From Selenomonadaceae bacterium (GTDB taxonomy: Bacteria > Bacillota > Negativicutes > Selenomonadales > Selenomonadaceae), in contig JALFXV010000110.1 of NCBI GenBank assembly GCA_022786545.1, forward strand, positions 1 through 46,653: a DNA stretch of 46,653 nt, read 5' to 3'. The number at the start of each line of letters is the position of its first letter. Within the stretch, counting starts at the first letter, position 1. Position numbers and translations under genes: made by a program. Positions 7,594 through 14,483 of the stretch are shown in pieces. The notes under the pieces are model-generated. The model had not been told where the DNA came from. It saw nothing but the letters and a program-made list of their open reading frames with translations, and ran no database searches.

Positions 7594-8149
7594 AGAAATA
7601 TCTCCTTTCTTTGTACGTTCGCAAAAACTTTTCGCACCCAGCAGTTAGAACCACTATCCATGCATTTGCCAATAAATCCATTATAGTCTCCCCCATGCTA
7701 GTCACAATATAGTCATTTCTATTCTCAGAAATGAAAAATGACCGTTTTCTGCTAGAAAAATCATAATTTGGAAAATTATTATTCAGCTCAGGTGCAAACT
7801 GCCTGGGAGCTGGCGGATAGCCTCTTATTCTACCTGCATACTGCTCGTAAAATATTTGTCTGGCAATCTGTATGTGTGCCATCGAAAACTTAGGCAATGG
7901 CGGCATTGTACGAGAAAACTCTACACCATGACTCAATTGATAAACTGCATAACATTCCGCAAGAACATATTCATAATAAAAAGCAGACCTGCCTCTAAGT
8001 TTGTTATTCTTACGCACAGCAGGAGTAATCAAACCATACTTCTCCCAATTGCGTAGTGTCTGAGAAGTAACCCTTATACCTGCATGTTCCAGTCGTTCCA
8101 ATATTTCTGCTGGGGTAATCTTTGCATAAGCATTCTCGTCATATAACAT
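7583..8149 (-). CDS. MerR-like regulator heading the integration operon
   Basis: A 188-residue protein with an N-terminal MerR-type winged helix (ITPAEILERLEHAGIRVTSQ, then TLRNWEKYGLI). The rest, about residues 75-188, matches no domain I know and has no cysteine effector motif. Start 8149 is preferred over the longer frame from 8194 because GGAGGG lies 7 bases upstream of it. It is first in the minus-strand chain merR-xis-xis-int, in which junctions overlap or nearly touch, so it probably controls integration and excision. Binding sites are unknown. Confidence 0.75.
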   Translation of the reverse strand: MLYDENAYAKITPAEILERLEHAGIRVTSQTLRNWEKYGLITPAVRKNNKLRGRSAFYYEYVLAECYAVYQLSHGVEFSRTMPPLPKFSMAHIQIARQIFYEQYAGRIRGYPPAPRQFAPELNNNFPNYDFSSRKRSFFISENRNDYIVTSMGETIMDLLANAWIVVLTAGCEKFLRTYKERRYFYDK

Positions 8150-8231
8150 ACACTTGCCCTCCTGACACTCATTATACAGAAATAAAATATGCAAATCAAT
8201 AACAAAATTATATTTTTGTTTTTATTTTTTC

Positions 8232-8267
8232 AAAAAAGAAATGCTGCCAGCTCAAAGCCAGCAGCAT
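8232..8267 (-). terminator. Terminator downstream of the repA-like gene
   Basis: A strong stem (ATGCTGCTGGC paired with GCTGGCAGCAT, 8241-8267) with a 5-base loop is followed on the minus strand by TTCTTTTTT. It ends the repA-like transcript after it passes the 8-base repeats and insulates the merR-xis-int operon. On the plus strand the T run is weak. Confidence 0.8.
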
Positions 8268-8297
8268 CTTTTCCCTTCGGGTAAAAACTGAATTTTT

Positions 8298-8383
8298 GCC
8301 GTCACGCCGTCACGCCGTCACAAACAATAGACAGCACTTTGAAACTTGATAGCGTGACGGCGTGACAGCGTGACAGCGTGACG
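8298..8383. repeat. Clustered 8-base repeats in inverted arrays, possible origin or operator
   Basis: Three contiguous copies of GCCGTCAC (8298-8321), a 30-base AT-rich spacer, then four contiguous copies of GCGTGACG/A (8352-8383). The second array is the inverse complement of the first, so together they can form a long stem. They start 3 bases after the repA-like stop codon. Iteron clusters next to a replication gene often mark an origin; a protein operator or an RNA structure are alternatives. Confidence 0.75.
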
Positions 8384-8386
8384 GTA

Positions 8387-9451
8387 TCAATCAGACTCAT
8401 CTGTATCGTTAAGCGTAAAAGCTAACAAACGTTTTTCTCTATTTCGACTACACTTAAAGTTAATACCATAGCGAAGCTCCAATATTTTAATGTTATTTTG
8501 TAAAACTTTAGTAATAGTATTCTCTCGCACGCATGTCTTTAATCTAGGTATCTCAGCTATAAGTTCTCTCGCAGAACCTTGCCATCCAGCTTTGCGTTCA
8601 GACATGAACTCCCCTATAATTTGAACAGCAGGTGGTATGCTCTGCATCGCTAAAAACAGCTCATCACATACGAGCCAACGCCTGCTACCATTATCACAAC
8701 GCAAAAGCAACTTATCCGACTGAATATTTTTCCCCTCAATATGAAGTTCAACCAGTCCAGAATCCAACTTTAGCATAACCATAGAACCTGTAACAGCTCC
8801 TCGTGTACCGACACTGCCAAGCATCATATCGAATGGGTCTCCAGTCTTTTTGCCCTTCCGGTTGTGGTGCACTAAAATGAACGAAACTCCGTATTCGTCA
8901 CCGAACCTCTTTAGTTCTCCGATTTGTTCTGACATCAATTGATAATCTTTAGCAACTTTCACAACCATCTGCATAGTATCAATAACAACCACTCGCAGGT
9001 TATGATGCAATCGTTTAAAATTCTCAATATGTTCCAGAAAACCATCCTCCAAACGAGGTGCGGATGTTTCAAAAAATATATTATCAAGCAAACATTCCGT
9101 TTCACCATCGTGTAGATAAAGCATTCGCAACCTTTGTGATATTGTCTGTATCGTATCTTCCAAACCAAAGAACAGAACCGTACCTTGCGTTACCCTATGT
9201 CCCAAAAACTCACATCCAGTGCTAATGCTGACAGCCATATCTAGTGCCAAGAATGACTTCCCGACCTTCGGTGAACCAGAAAGCATATACACCCCAGAAG
9301 TAAGCATATCTGAAACAATATGCGAAATTGGTGGCAAATCCATAGCCAGAATTTCTGCCCCGGAGAAAACTCCCTCAGAAGTCACCACGTTAGCCTTACG
9401 CACAGAAGCTATATCGACAACATTCCTCATGCCTTGCGTTTTTGTCTGCAT
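8387..9451 (-). CDS. RepA-like RecA-fold ATPase (AAA_25), plasmid-type replicative helicase
   Basis: A 354-residue protein with a RecA-like ATPase core. Walker A is GSPKVGKSF (about residue 60) and Walker B is VVVIDTM. LFFGLED and LVHHNRKGKK are typical of RepA/AAA_25 proteins, hexameric helicases or ATPases in small plasmids and mobile elements. The C-terminal 90 or so residues look like a winged helix. The neighbouring 8-base repeats suggest a replication role. It has its own terminator. Confidence 0.82.
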   Translation of the reverse strand: MQTKTQGMRNVVDIASVRKANVVTSEGVFSGAEILAMDLPPISHIVSDMLTSGVYMLSGSPKVGKSFLALDMAVSISTGCEFLGHRVTQGTVLFFGLEDTIQTISQRLRMLYLHDGETECLLDNIFFETSAPRLEDGFLEHIENFKRLHHNLRVVVIDTMQMVVKVAKDYQLMSEQIGELKRFGDEYGVSFILVHHNRKGKKTGDPFDMMLGSVGTRGAVTGSMVMLKLDSGLVELHIEGKNIQSDKLLLRCDNGSRRWLVCDELFLAMQSIPPAVQIIGEFMSERKAGWQGSARELIAEIPRLKTCVRENTITKVLQNNIKILELRYGINFKCSRNREKRLLAFTLNDTDESD

Positions 9452-9552
9452 TTAATCCTCTCCTTATCGTTAGTTGAGCCCTTATAAGCAAAGGGCGATT
9501 AATGCATATATACAACGCATGCCCCAAAGCTCACCTACGCAAGTCAAATTAT

Positions 9553-9567
9553 GAGGAACATTTCCTC
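9553..9567. promoter_or_regulatory. Palindromic operator candidate upstream of the repA-like gene
   Basis: GAGGAACATTTCCTC is a perfect palindrome with a 3-base centre. It lies about 100 bases upstream of the repA-like start, beside a weak minus-strand promoter (TTGACT). It may be an autoregulatory site. I cannot name the regulator. Confidence 0.4.
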
Positions 9568-9624
9568 TTTATCGTACCATAGAAAAAGTCAAAATGTCAA
9601 GATGCTTTTTCTATACTAAAACGC

Positions 9625-9653
9625 TTGCCAAATGCATCGCATAAAGGTACACT
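9625..9653 (+). promoter_or_regulatory. Candidate promoter for the Rpn-family gene
   Basis: TTGCCA (9625-9630), a 17-base spacer and TACACT (9648-9653), about 50 bases upstream of the gene start. The -35 box is good and the -10 box is moderate. Confidence 0.4.
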
Positions 9654-9701
9654 ATTAACATAGGTAACAAAGTATCCAATATTATTTAGGTGGTTATGCA
9701 C

Positions 9702-10610
9702 ATGGGTGAAAAAGACATTACTCAAAAAAATTTTGAAACATACAATGATGTCGTAGCCGACATAGTAAATGGTAGCCTGTTTGATGGCAAAGAAATTATA
9801 AAAGCCGACAGTCTTGTAGATGCCCAGCCATTTTCGCAATACAAGGCGGATGATGGAATAATTCATGAGCTTGAACGCGATGTAGCAAAATATTGCATGA
9901 ATATGAAATGCAACGTGCGCCTAGCTCTTATTGGCTTTGAAAACCAAATTGCTATTGATTGGGACATGCCAATACGAGTTTTGGGCTATGACGGCATATC
10001 TTATCGTGATGAGATGAACATGGATAACGTTATATTAGACGAGATAACTGGAAAAAAGCGCAGGGTACGAGGAAAACGTTATCCTGTCATAACTCTGGTT
10101 CTTTATTTTGGCGAAAGGCCGTGGAAAAAGCCTTTATGTCTATATGATGTTATTGATGTCCCTGATGTTATGAAGCCTTTTGTCAATGACTATAAAATCA
10201 ATCTCATTGATGTACCCCGACTAACACCTGAACAGGTGCAGAAATACAAAGGTGATTTTCAGATTATTGCAGATTACTTCGTCCAGCGTAGCAATGGACA
10301 TGATTACATACCTACAAATAAGAAGATACAGCATACAGACAGCATGTTAAAGCTGATGTCAGTATTGACAAATGACATACGTTACTATGAATTATCAGAA
10401 TATCAATCTGATGAATTGGAGGGAGCCAGCATGTGTGAAGTATTAGATAAAGTTGAAGCTCGTGGCAAAGCACTTGGAAGTGAAGCAACCAAAACTGAGA
10501 TGATAAAGAATATGTTGAAAGAAAATATAAACATTGATATTATCGCCAAGGTTGCCAAGTTAACTGTTGAGCAAGTAGTTGCTATTGGTAAAAAAACTGC
10601 AATATTGTAA
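9702..10610 (+). CDS. Rpn-family PD-(D/E)XK nuclease / putative transposase
   Basis: A 302-residue protein of the recombination-promoting nuclease (Rpn, Transposase_31-like) type. The family pattern is visible in DWDMPIRVLGYDG, RYPVITLVLYFGERPW and VNDYKINLIDV. E. coli Rpn proteins are DNA endonucleases that promote RecA-independent recombination. Copies are common in Negativicutes and Clostridia, often as lone mobile genes. The start at 9702 is chosen because AGGTGG lies 8 bases upstream; GTG 9690 and ATG 9696 are alternatives. A strong terminator follows. The C-terminal helices (EMIKNMLKENINI) resemble the usual family tail. Confidence 0.8.
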   Translation: MGEKDITQKNFETYNDVVADIVNGSLFDGKEIIKADSLVDAQPFSQYKADDGIIHELERDVAKYCMNMKCNVRLALIGFENQIAIDWDMPIRVLGYDGISYRDEMNMDNVILDEITGKKRRVRGKRYPVITLVLYFGERPWKKPLCLYDVIDVPDVMKPFVNDYKINLIDVPRLTPEQVQKYKGDFQIIADYFVQRSNGHDYIPTNKKIQHTDSMLKLMSVLTNDIRYYELSEYQSDELEGASMCEVLDKVEARGKALGSEATKTEMIKNMLKENINIDIIAKVAKLTVEQVVAIGKKTAIL

Positions 10611-10628
10611 ATAATGCAATTCAAACTT

Positions 10629-10670
10629 GAAAAAGGAGAGCCTATCAGATGTGCAAGGCTCTCCTTTTTC
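10629..10670. terminator. Bidirectional terminator after the Rpn gene
   Basis: A 14-base perfect stem (GAAAAAGGAGAGCC with its complement) with a 14-base loop and T runs on both strands. It serves the Rpn gene and possibly the convergent minus-strand gene at 10732-10971. Confidence 0.85.
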
Positions 10671-10731
10671 AAAAATGCGGACTTCTATATATTTTCACTT
10701 TTTAGGAAAAAACTATTTTCGCAACCATAGC

Positions 10732-10971
10732 TTAATCACTATTTTCTATCATTTTTATAACATCTTCCAAAGACTTATTTTTACTTGCCATTATTTCATC
10801 AAGTTTTCTTCTATTTTCATCATTTAGCTTATTCTCTAATGCTGTTAACTCCTTTCTACACATACTTATATCATTATTTATTTTCTCCCTTTTATCCAAT
10901 AACCCCTGTAACTTTTTTTGCTTTTCAGCATATTTTTCCTTAGTTGTTTTTCGTGCTACTTTTTCTGCCAC
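10732..10971 (-). CDS. Small coiled-coil protein, DUF4315-like
   Basis: A 79-residue basic coiled-coil protein (KKLQGLLDKREKINNDI, then CRKELTALENKL) ending with EDVIKMIENSD. The pattern resembles DUF4315 proteins found in conjugative and mobilisable elements, whose function is unknown. A GTG start at 10971 is preferred over the longer ATG frame because TGGAGGAG is well placed upstream. It is convergent with the Rpn gene and follows the exported protein at 10989-11378 by 17 bases. Confidence 0.6.
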   Translation of the reverse strand: MAEKVARKTTKEKYAEKQKKLQGLLDKREKINNDISMCRKELTALENKLNDENRRKLDEIMASKNKSLEDVIKMIENSD

Positions 10972-10988
10972 AAAAACTCCTCCATCAA

Positions 10989-11378
10989 TTAATAATACCA
11001 ATAGTCACGAATATGATATGACCAACCAATCTGATTCATGCCATATTCAAAAACTCTGTTTCTTGGACATACTGCCGTATCATGACTTCTATCCATTGTG
11101 TTAGTCTGATAACGCCACATATCACTCTCATATTTGCCAAAATTCCATGTTACAACTTCCTTTAAGTGACCGTTTTGAACCATCTTCGTCGATATCTTGA
11201 ATCGCTTACTGTTTGATGTTGTACCATAAGACAACGTATCATCCATAATATAAACATCAATATTCTCACTTGCCCAGTGGTCAACCCAAATGTCAGTAGC
11301 CCCAGCAGGTAACATTCCAGCAAACCACAAACATGCTATCACTACAACAATTCTTAGACTAATAAACAATTTTCTCAT
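10989..11378 (-). CDS. Small exported protein of unknown function (cargo)
   Basis: A 129-residue protein with a signal peptide (MRKLFISLR, hydrophobic core, AGATD cleavage region). The mature part has a beta-rich pattern, IDVYIMDDTLSYG then RFKISTKMVQNG. Two cysteines are visible overall, one of them in the signal region. The same pattern (Tyr-Ile/Met-Asp, Thr-Leu, then a basic beta strand) appears in the exported protein at 11582-11944 and, less clearly, in the host protein at 42275-43174. The family is uncharacterised. Start 11378 gives a standard signal peptide, unlike the longer frame from 11402. Confidence 0.65.
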   Translation of the reverse strand: MRKLFISLRIVVVIACLWFAGMLPAGATDIWVDHWASENIDVYIMDDTLSYGTTSNSKRFKISTKMVQNGHLKEVVTWNFGKYESDMWRYQTNTMDRSHDTAVCPRNRVFEYGMNQIGWSYHIRDYWYY

Positions 11379-11581
11379 ATCATTCTCATCCTTCCACAGC
11401 ATAAAATTGATTCTCTAGTGTCATATCAACACACAACACCATATTATATGGTACATATTCGACATTTAACTTTAATATCCTCTTTTTTTATAAAAATTTT
11501 TCTAAAAAGCAGGATTTTTTACTTTTTCGTAGAATATAGCAATCATACGATGTAACTATATCATTATGAGGAGGAGAAGTC

Positions 11582-11944
11582 ATGTTTAAGAAAATCATTG
11601 CAGGTGTAGCGTTAGGTGCTGCTTTAGTTATGGGGGGACAGGTTGCTTATATAAACCAAGCAGAGGCTGTGGATGTATATGCAGGAGAACAAACCAAATT
11701 TGGTATAAAGCAAGTATACTATATTGACACTGATACGTTATCACAGAATAATAACGGTACTATAATAAGAGTAAAAGCAAAATGTGTTCAAGATGGACAA
11801 AATATGGGATATTCATCTTATGAATTTGTAAAGAATAATGGTGAATGGTATGGTTGCCAAGATGGTAACAAGGCTTCTAAAAATACTATAGAAGGTATTA
11901 CAGTATATCAGATAATCCTTAATGCTTGTCTGAATAACTTATAA
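11582..11944 (+). CDS. Small exported protein of unknown function (cargo)
   Basis: A 120-residue protein. An N-terminal signal peptide (MFKKIIAGVALGAALVMGG) is followed by a short mature domain containing QVYYIDTDTL and IIRVKAKCVQDG, with three cysteines. It has an excellent ribosome site (GAGGAGGAG) and its own terminator, so it is a separate unit. It is divergent from the related exported protein at 10989-11378. Function unknown; possibly a surface, exclusion or inhibitor protein, but this is only inference. Confidence 0.7.
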   Translation: MFKKIIAGVALGAALVMGGQVAYINQAEAVDVYAGEQTKFGIKQVYYIDTDTLSQNNNGTIIRVKAKCVQDGQNMGYSSYEFVKNNGEWYGCQDGNKASKNTIEGITVYQIILNACLNNL

Positions 11945-11951
11945 GCACATA

Positions 11952-11981
11952 AGCGAGGCAGTAAATCTGTCTCGCTTTTTT
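11952..11981 (+). terminator. Terminator of the exported protein gene
   Basis: AGCGAG pairs with CTCGCT, extended inward by GCAG/CTG pairing, and TTTTTT follows, a few bases after the stop codon at 11944. The remaining DNA up to 12185 is AT-rich and shows no gene. Confidence 0.75.
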
Positions 11982-12185
11982 ATTTGTAAAACTATATGTA
12001 AGTTTCCTGACATCTATAGAAAATATATTTCTATAATACCTAATCGACTTGCTTGTATAACAATTATACCGATTTTGTGGGAAAGTACATTATATTGATT
12101 ATTGTATCTATTACTTTACATGGTAGATTTTAATTCGTTTTTTCGTTTTCGGGAAATCATATAAAATTTGTTACAGGAACATGGT

Positions 12186-13349
12186 TTAGATGAGATTTTT
12201 GTACATTTCCTCCAACTGATGAATTGGATTTTTTACATGACAGACCTTATCTCCATCAGTTAATGGCACTGGATTGATACCAAGTTGACGCAGTTTCTTA
12301 ATATGATTGTTAAATGTTTGAGTTGTACCTTTTAGTGTAACGGAACTATTCTTGAGAGCATAGCCAGTAACGTATTTTTCTTTGGCAACTGCTATACTCC
12401 TTGTTTGGGCTATCATCTTTGTTATATTTATAAGTTTTTCAGACATACTGTCCGTGCAGCTTTTCCTGAGTATGCTCTTTATATTACTTCTATCGTAGAA
12501 ATCTTCAATACCAATGGTATTTTTATATCCTGATATAAGCTCATTGTATGCTATATCCTTATCCAGAAAATTTAGCACATTAGAAGATTTGAGAGCATAT
12601 TTCTGAACAAGATTTTTAATTCCCTGCTTACTGAACTGAATTTCAAATCTGATGATTTCTCGTGCAGATGCTTCCAAAGTGCGTTTTTGATTTGTGTTTA
12701 TATAGTTCATATTTGCGATTTCTGCTGCTTTGTCGTAGATTATGATTTTTCGGCTTTTATTCTTTTCAGCAGCAGATTGTTCATACCGCTTTTGTGTATC
12801 AGACTTGCATAGTTTAGTTCTGTTATACATACTGGTTTTGTGTATAACCTTATAAAATGCAGAACGTTTATCAGGCTCTCTTATTTTGAAATTGAATGAG
12901 TAATCTATTCGCTTGGCAAGCATTTTATCAAATGTAAACTCATCATACAACACGGGGAGAAAACACTTTATAAAACGGTCAAATTGTTCATTCAAAAGGG
13001 AAATATTATTAGCGGTTGGTATAAAAAGATTTACGCTAGGAGGTTCATTTTGATGAATTAGGCGATACGGATTAACTACAAATCTTAGTTGAAATGCGAC
13101 TGTATAGTTTTTTTCATCAGTTGCCATATCAATAGTTTCTATTCCATACATTATAAGCTGAATTGCGTTTATGCCGAAATAAAGCGAGTTAGGGTAATAT
13201 GTACATTTTCTATAAAGATGATCAAATGCTTCATCTGTTGAAAAATACATTGACTGAAACTGAGGAGGTTTCTTCATTTTCTTTAGAATGTAGGATATAG
13301 TACTCTCATCAGGATAAATGTCCTTGCCAATGGTCATCGTATGTATCAT
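12186..13349 (-). CDS. Putative rolling-circle-type replication initiator (gpII/X-like)
   Basis: A 387-residue protein reminiscent of filamentous-phage gene II/X-like and plasmid initiators: a start of the MIHTMTIGKDIY kind, RIDYSFNFKI, KIIIYDKAAEI, and EIIRFEIQFSKQ. I cannot point to a clear HUH metal motif, and the nicking tyrosine is not assignable by eye, so the call is tentative. A relaxase-like role is possible. The start at 13349 is supported by AAGGAG 7 bases upstream; the frame extends further but without a good ribosome site. It lies downstream of three small XRE regulators, separated by a terminator-like hairpin. Confidence 0.5.
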   Translation of the reverse strand: MIHTMTIGKDIYPDESTISYILKKMKKPPQFQSMYFSTDEAFDHLYRKCTYYPNSLYFGINAIQLIMYGIETIDMATDEKNYTVAFQLRFVVNPYRLIHQNEPPSVNLFIPTANNISLLNEQFDRFIKCFLPVLYDEFTFDKMLAKRIDYSFNFKIREPDKRSAFYKVIHKTSMYNRTKLCKSDTQKRYEQSAAEKNKSRKIIIYDKAAEIANMNYINTNQKRTLEASAREIIRFEIQFSKQGIKNLVQKYALKSSNVLNFLDKDIAYNELISGYKNTIGIEDFYDRSNIKSILRKSCTDSMSEKLINITKMIAQTRSIAVAKEKYVTGYALKNSSVTLKGTTQTFNNHIKKLRQLGINPVPLTDGDKVCHVKNPIHQLEEMYKNLI

Positions 13350-13494
13350 AGTAATCTCCTTGTGTTCATTAAATGTTTTATCATAAGATTTCGTAACACT
13401 GGAGTTACAAAATTTTTTACTCATCGTCGAAGCCTTGCTACGACTGCATTCGTAAGATAAAATTTTTCTTAAACTCCACGTACCTTATATTATT

Positions 13495-13523
13495 ATTAAA
13501 GGGCATGACTTTTAATCACGCCC
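13495..13523 (-). terminator. Hairpin between the XRE operon and the replication gene
   Basis: GGGCGTGA pairs with TCATGCCC (13501-13523) and TTTAATAATA follows on the minus strand. It is a modest terminator after the third XRE gene and may limit readthrough into the replication gene. Confidence 0.5.
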
Positions 13524-13531
13524 TATTTGTG

Positions 13532-13795
13532 TTATGGATGCAAAAGTTTTAATCGCCTTGATGTGATAACCTGTAAAGCCATTTCATAAGATTTTTTCAT
13601 TACACTGCGCCACATCGAACTTTTACCGTTTTCAAAATTATATATTGTTACAGAGGAGCAGCCGATTTCTTTTGATAGTTCTTTCCTTGAAATATGTAGT
13701 CCTTCGCGTTTTTGGCGATATATTTTCCCTTCGGTACGCCATAATTCTGGTAAGTTATCTTGACTAGTTATTTTATGAGTACGATATTCAAACAT
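13532..13795 (-). CDS. XRE-type regulator 3
   Basis: An 87-residue protein with a lambda-repressor-type HTH (ISRKELSKEIGCSSVTIYNF). Start 13795 has AAGGAG upstream. It overlaps the end of XRE 2 by 8 bases, so the two are coupled. The C-terminal part is short, with no dimerisation or protease domain visible. Confidence 0.7.
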   Translation of the reverse strand: MFEYRTHKITSQDNLPELWRTEGKIYRQKREGLHISRKELSKEIGCSSVTIYNFENGKSSMWRSVMKKSYEMALQVITSRRLKLLHP

Positions 13796-14009
13796 GATTT
13801 TTATCTCCTTTATCAATGAAAAAAGTTCTGATGTCTTTTCCAAAAAATCTGGAAATATTCAGCAGATTGCCAACGGAAATACTTCCACAACCATTTTCCC
13901 ATCGACTTATAGTATTGATAGATATGTTTATTGCTTCGGCAAGGTCTTTTAGGCGTAAACCAGCTTCCTTGCGGAATTGTCGAATTTTGGTGAAATCAAA
14001 ATTTATCAT
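13788..14009 (-). CDS. XRE-type regulator 2
   Basis: A 73-residue protein that is almost entirely an HTH domain (RLKDLAEAINISINTISRWE). It starts 2 bases after XRE 1 ends. As part of a set of three single-domain Cro/CI-like proteins it probably controls the replication gene and the divergent helicase module. Confidence 0.78.
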   Translation of the reverse strand: MINFDFTKIRQFRKEAGLRLKDLAEAINISINTISRWENGCGSISVGNLLNISRFFGKDIRTFFIDKGDKNHV

Positions 14010-14011
14010 TT

Positions 14012-14218
14012 TTATGCCTCCTTGTTAATTAAGTCATTGACTGAACAGCCGTATAAGTGGCAGAGTTGCAGCAATTTTTCAGCCGGAATTGGTGTTTTTC
14101 CTGTTTCCCAGTGACAAAGCGTTGAAGCTGTTATTCCTACAATCCGGCTTACAAATTTTATAGTTAATTTTCGTTTTTTTCTGGCATGTTGCAGCCAAAA
14201 GAGATTTAATTTTTCCAT
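14012..14218 (-). CDS. XRE-type regulator 1
   Basis: A 68-residue HTH protein (LTIKFVSRIVGITASTLCHW, then ETGKTPIPAEKLLQL). It is first in the minus-strand regulator operon and divergent from the helicase gene, the usual position for a Cro/CI-like control protein. The ribosome site AGGAG lies directly upstream. Confidence 0.78.
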   Translation of the reverse strand: MEKLNLFWLQHARKKRKLTIKFVSRIVGITASTLCHWETGKTPIPAEKLLQLCHLYGCSVNDLINKEA

Positions 14219-14433
14219 TTAGTTCTCCTTTTAATTTTTTTCGCGTCTGACCTTGTATTACGCTTTATAGGATTATTATTCACAAATTCAGGTAAATTTT
14301 TAAAAATTTTTTCTATATGCTCTTGAAAACTACGAAAATTGCTCTGCCTATATAGTAAATTTGATATTTTTTAGTGTAAAATTTTTAGCCCCCGCCCCAT
14401 TTGGATTTAGAATAAACTCGTATAGTATGCCGT
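14219..14433. promoter_or_regulatory. Divergent control region between XRE operon and DNA-processing module
   Basis: An AT-rich intergenic stretch that must carry the promoters for both directions. The likely plus-strand -10 elements (such as TATAGT near 14421) have poor -35 partners, suggesting regulated transcription. I could not define clear operators by eye. Confidence 0.4.
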
Positions 14434-14461
14434 GCCATCAGTGATATGCTGGTGGCTTTTT
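14434..14461 (+). terminator. Leader hairpin with T run, 23 bases before the helicase gene
   Basis: GCCATCAG pairs with CTGGTGGC (one G-T pair) and TTTTT follows. The next element is the ribosome site GAGGAGG and the ATG at 14484, leaving no room for another promoter. It therefore looks like an attenuator in the leader of the helicase gene. Confidence 0.6.
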
Positions 14462-14483
14462 ATATTTTGAGGAGGAATTTTGT

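Noticed and set aside
8298..8383. CRISPR-like array
   Set aside because: Units are 8 bases and contiguous without spacers; no cas genes are present.
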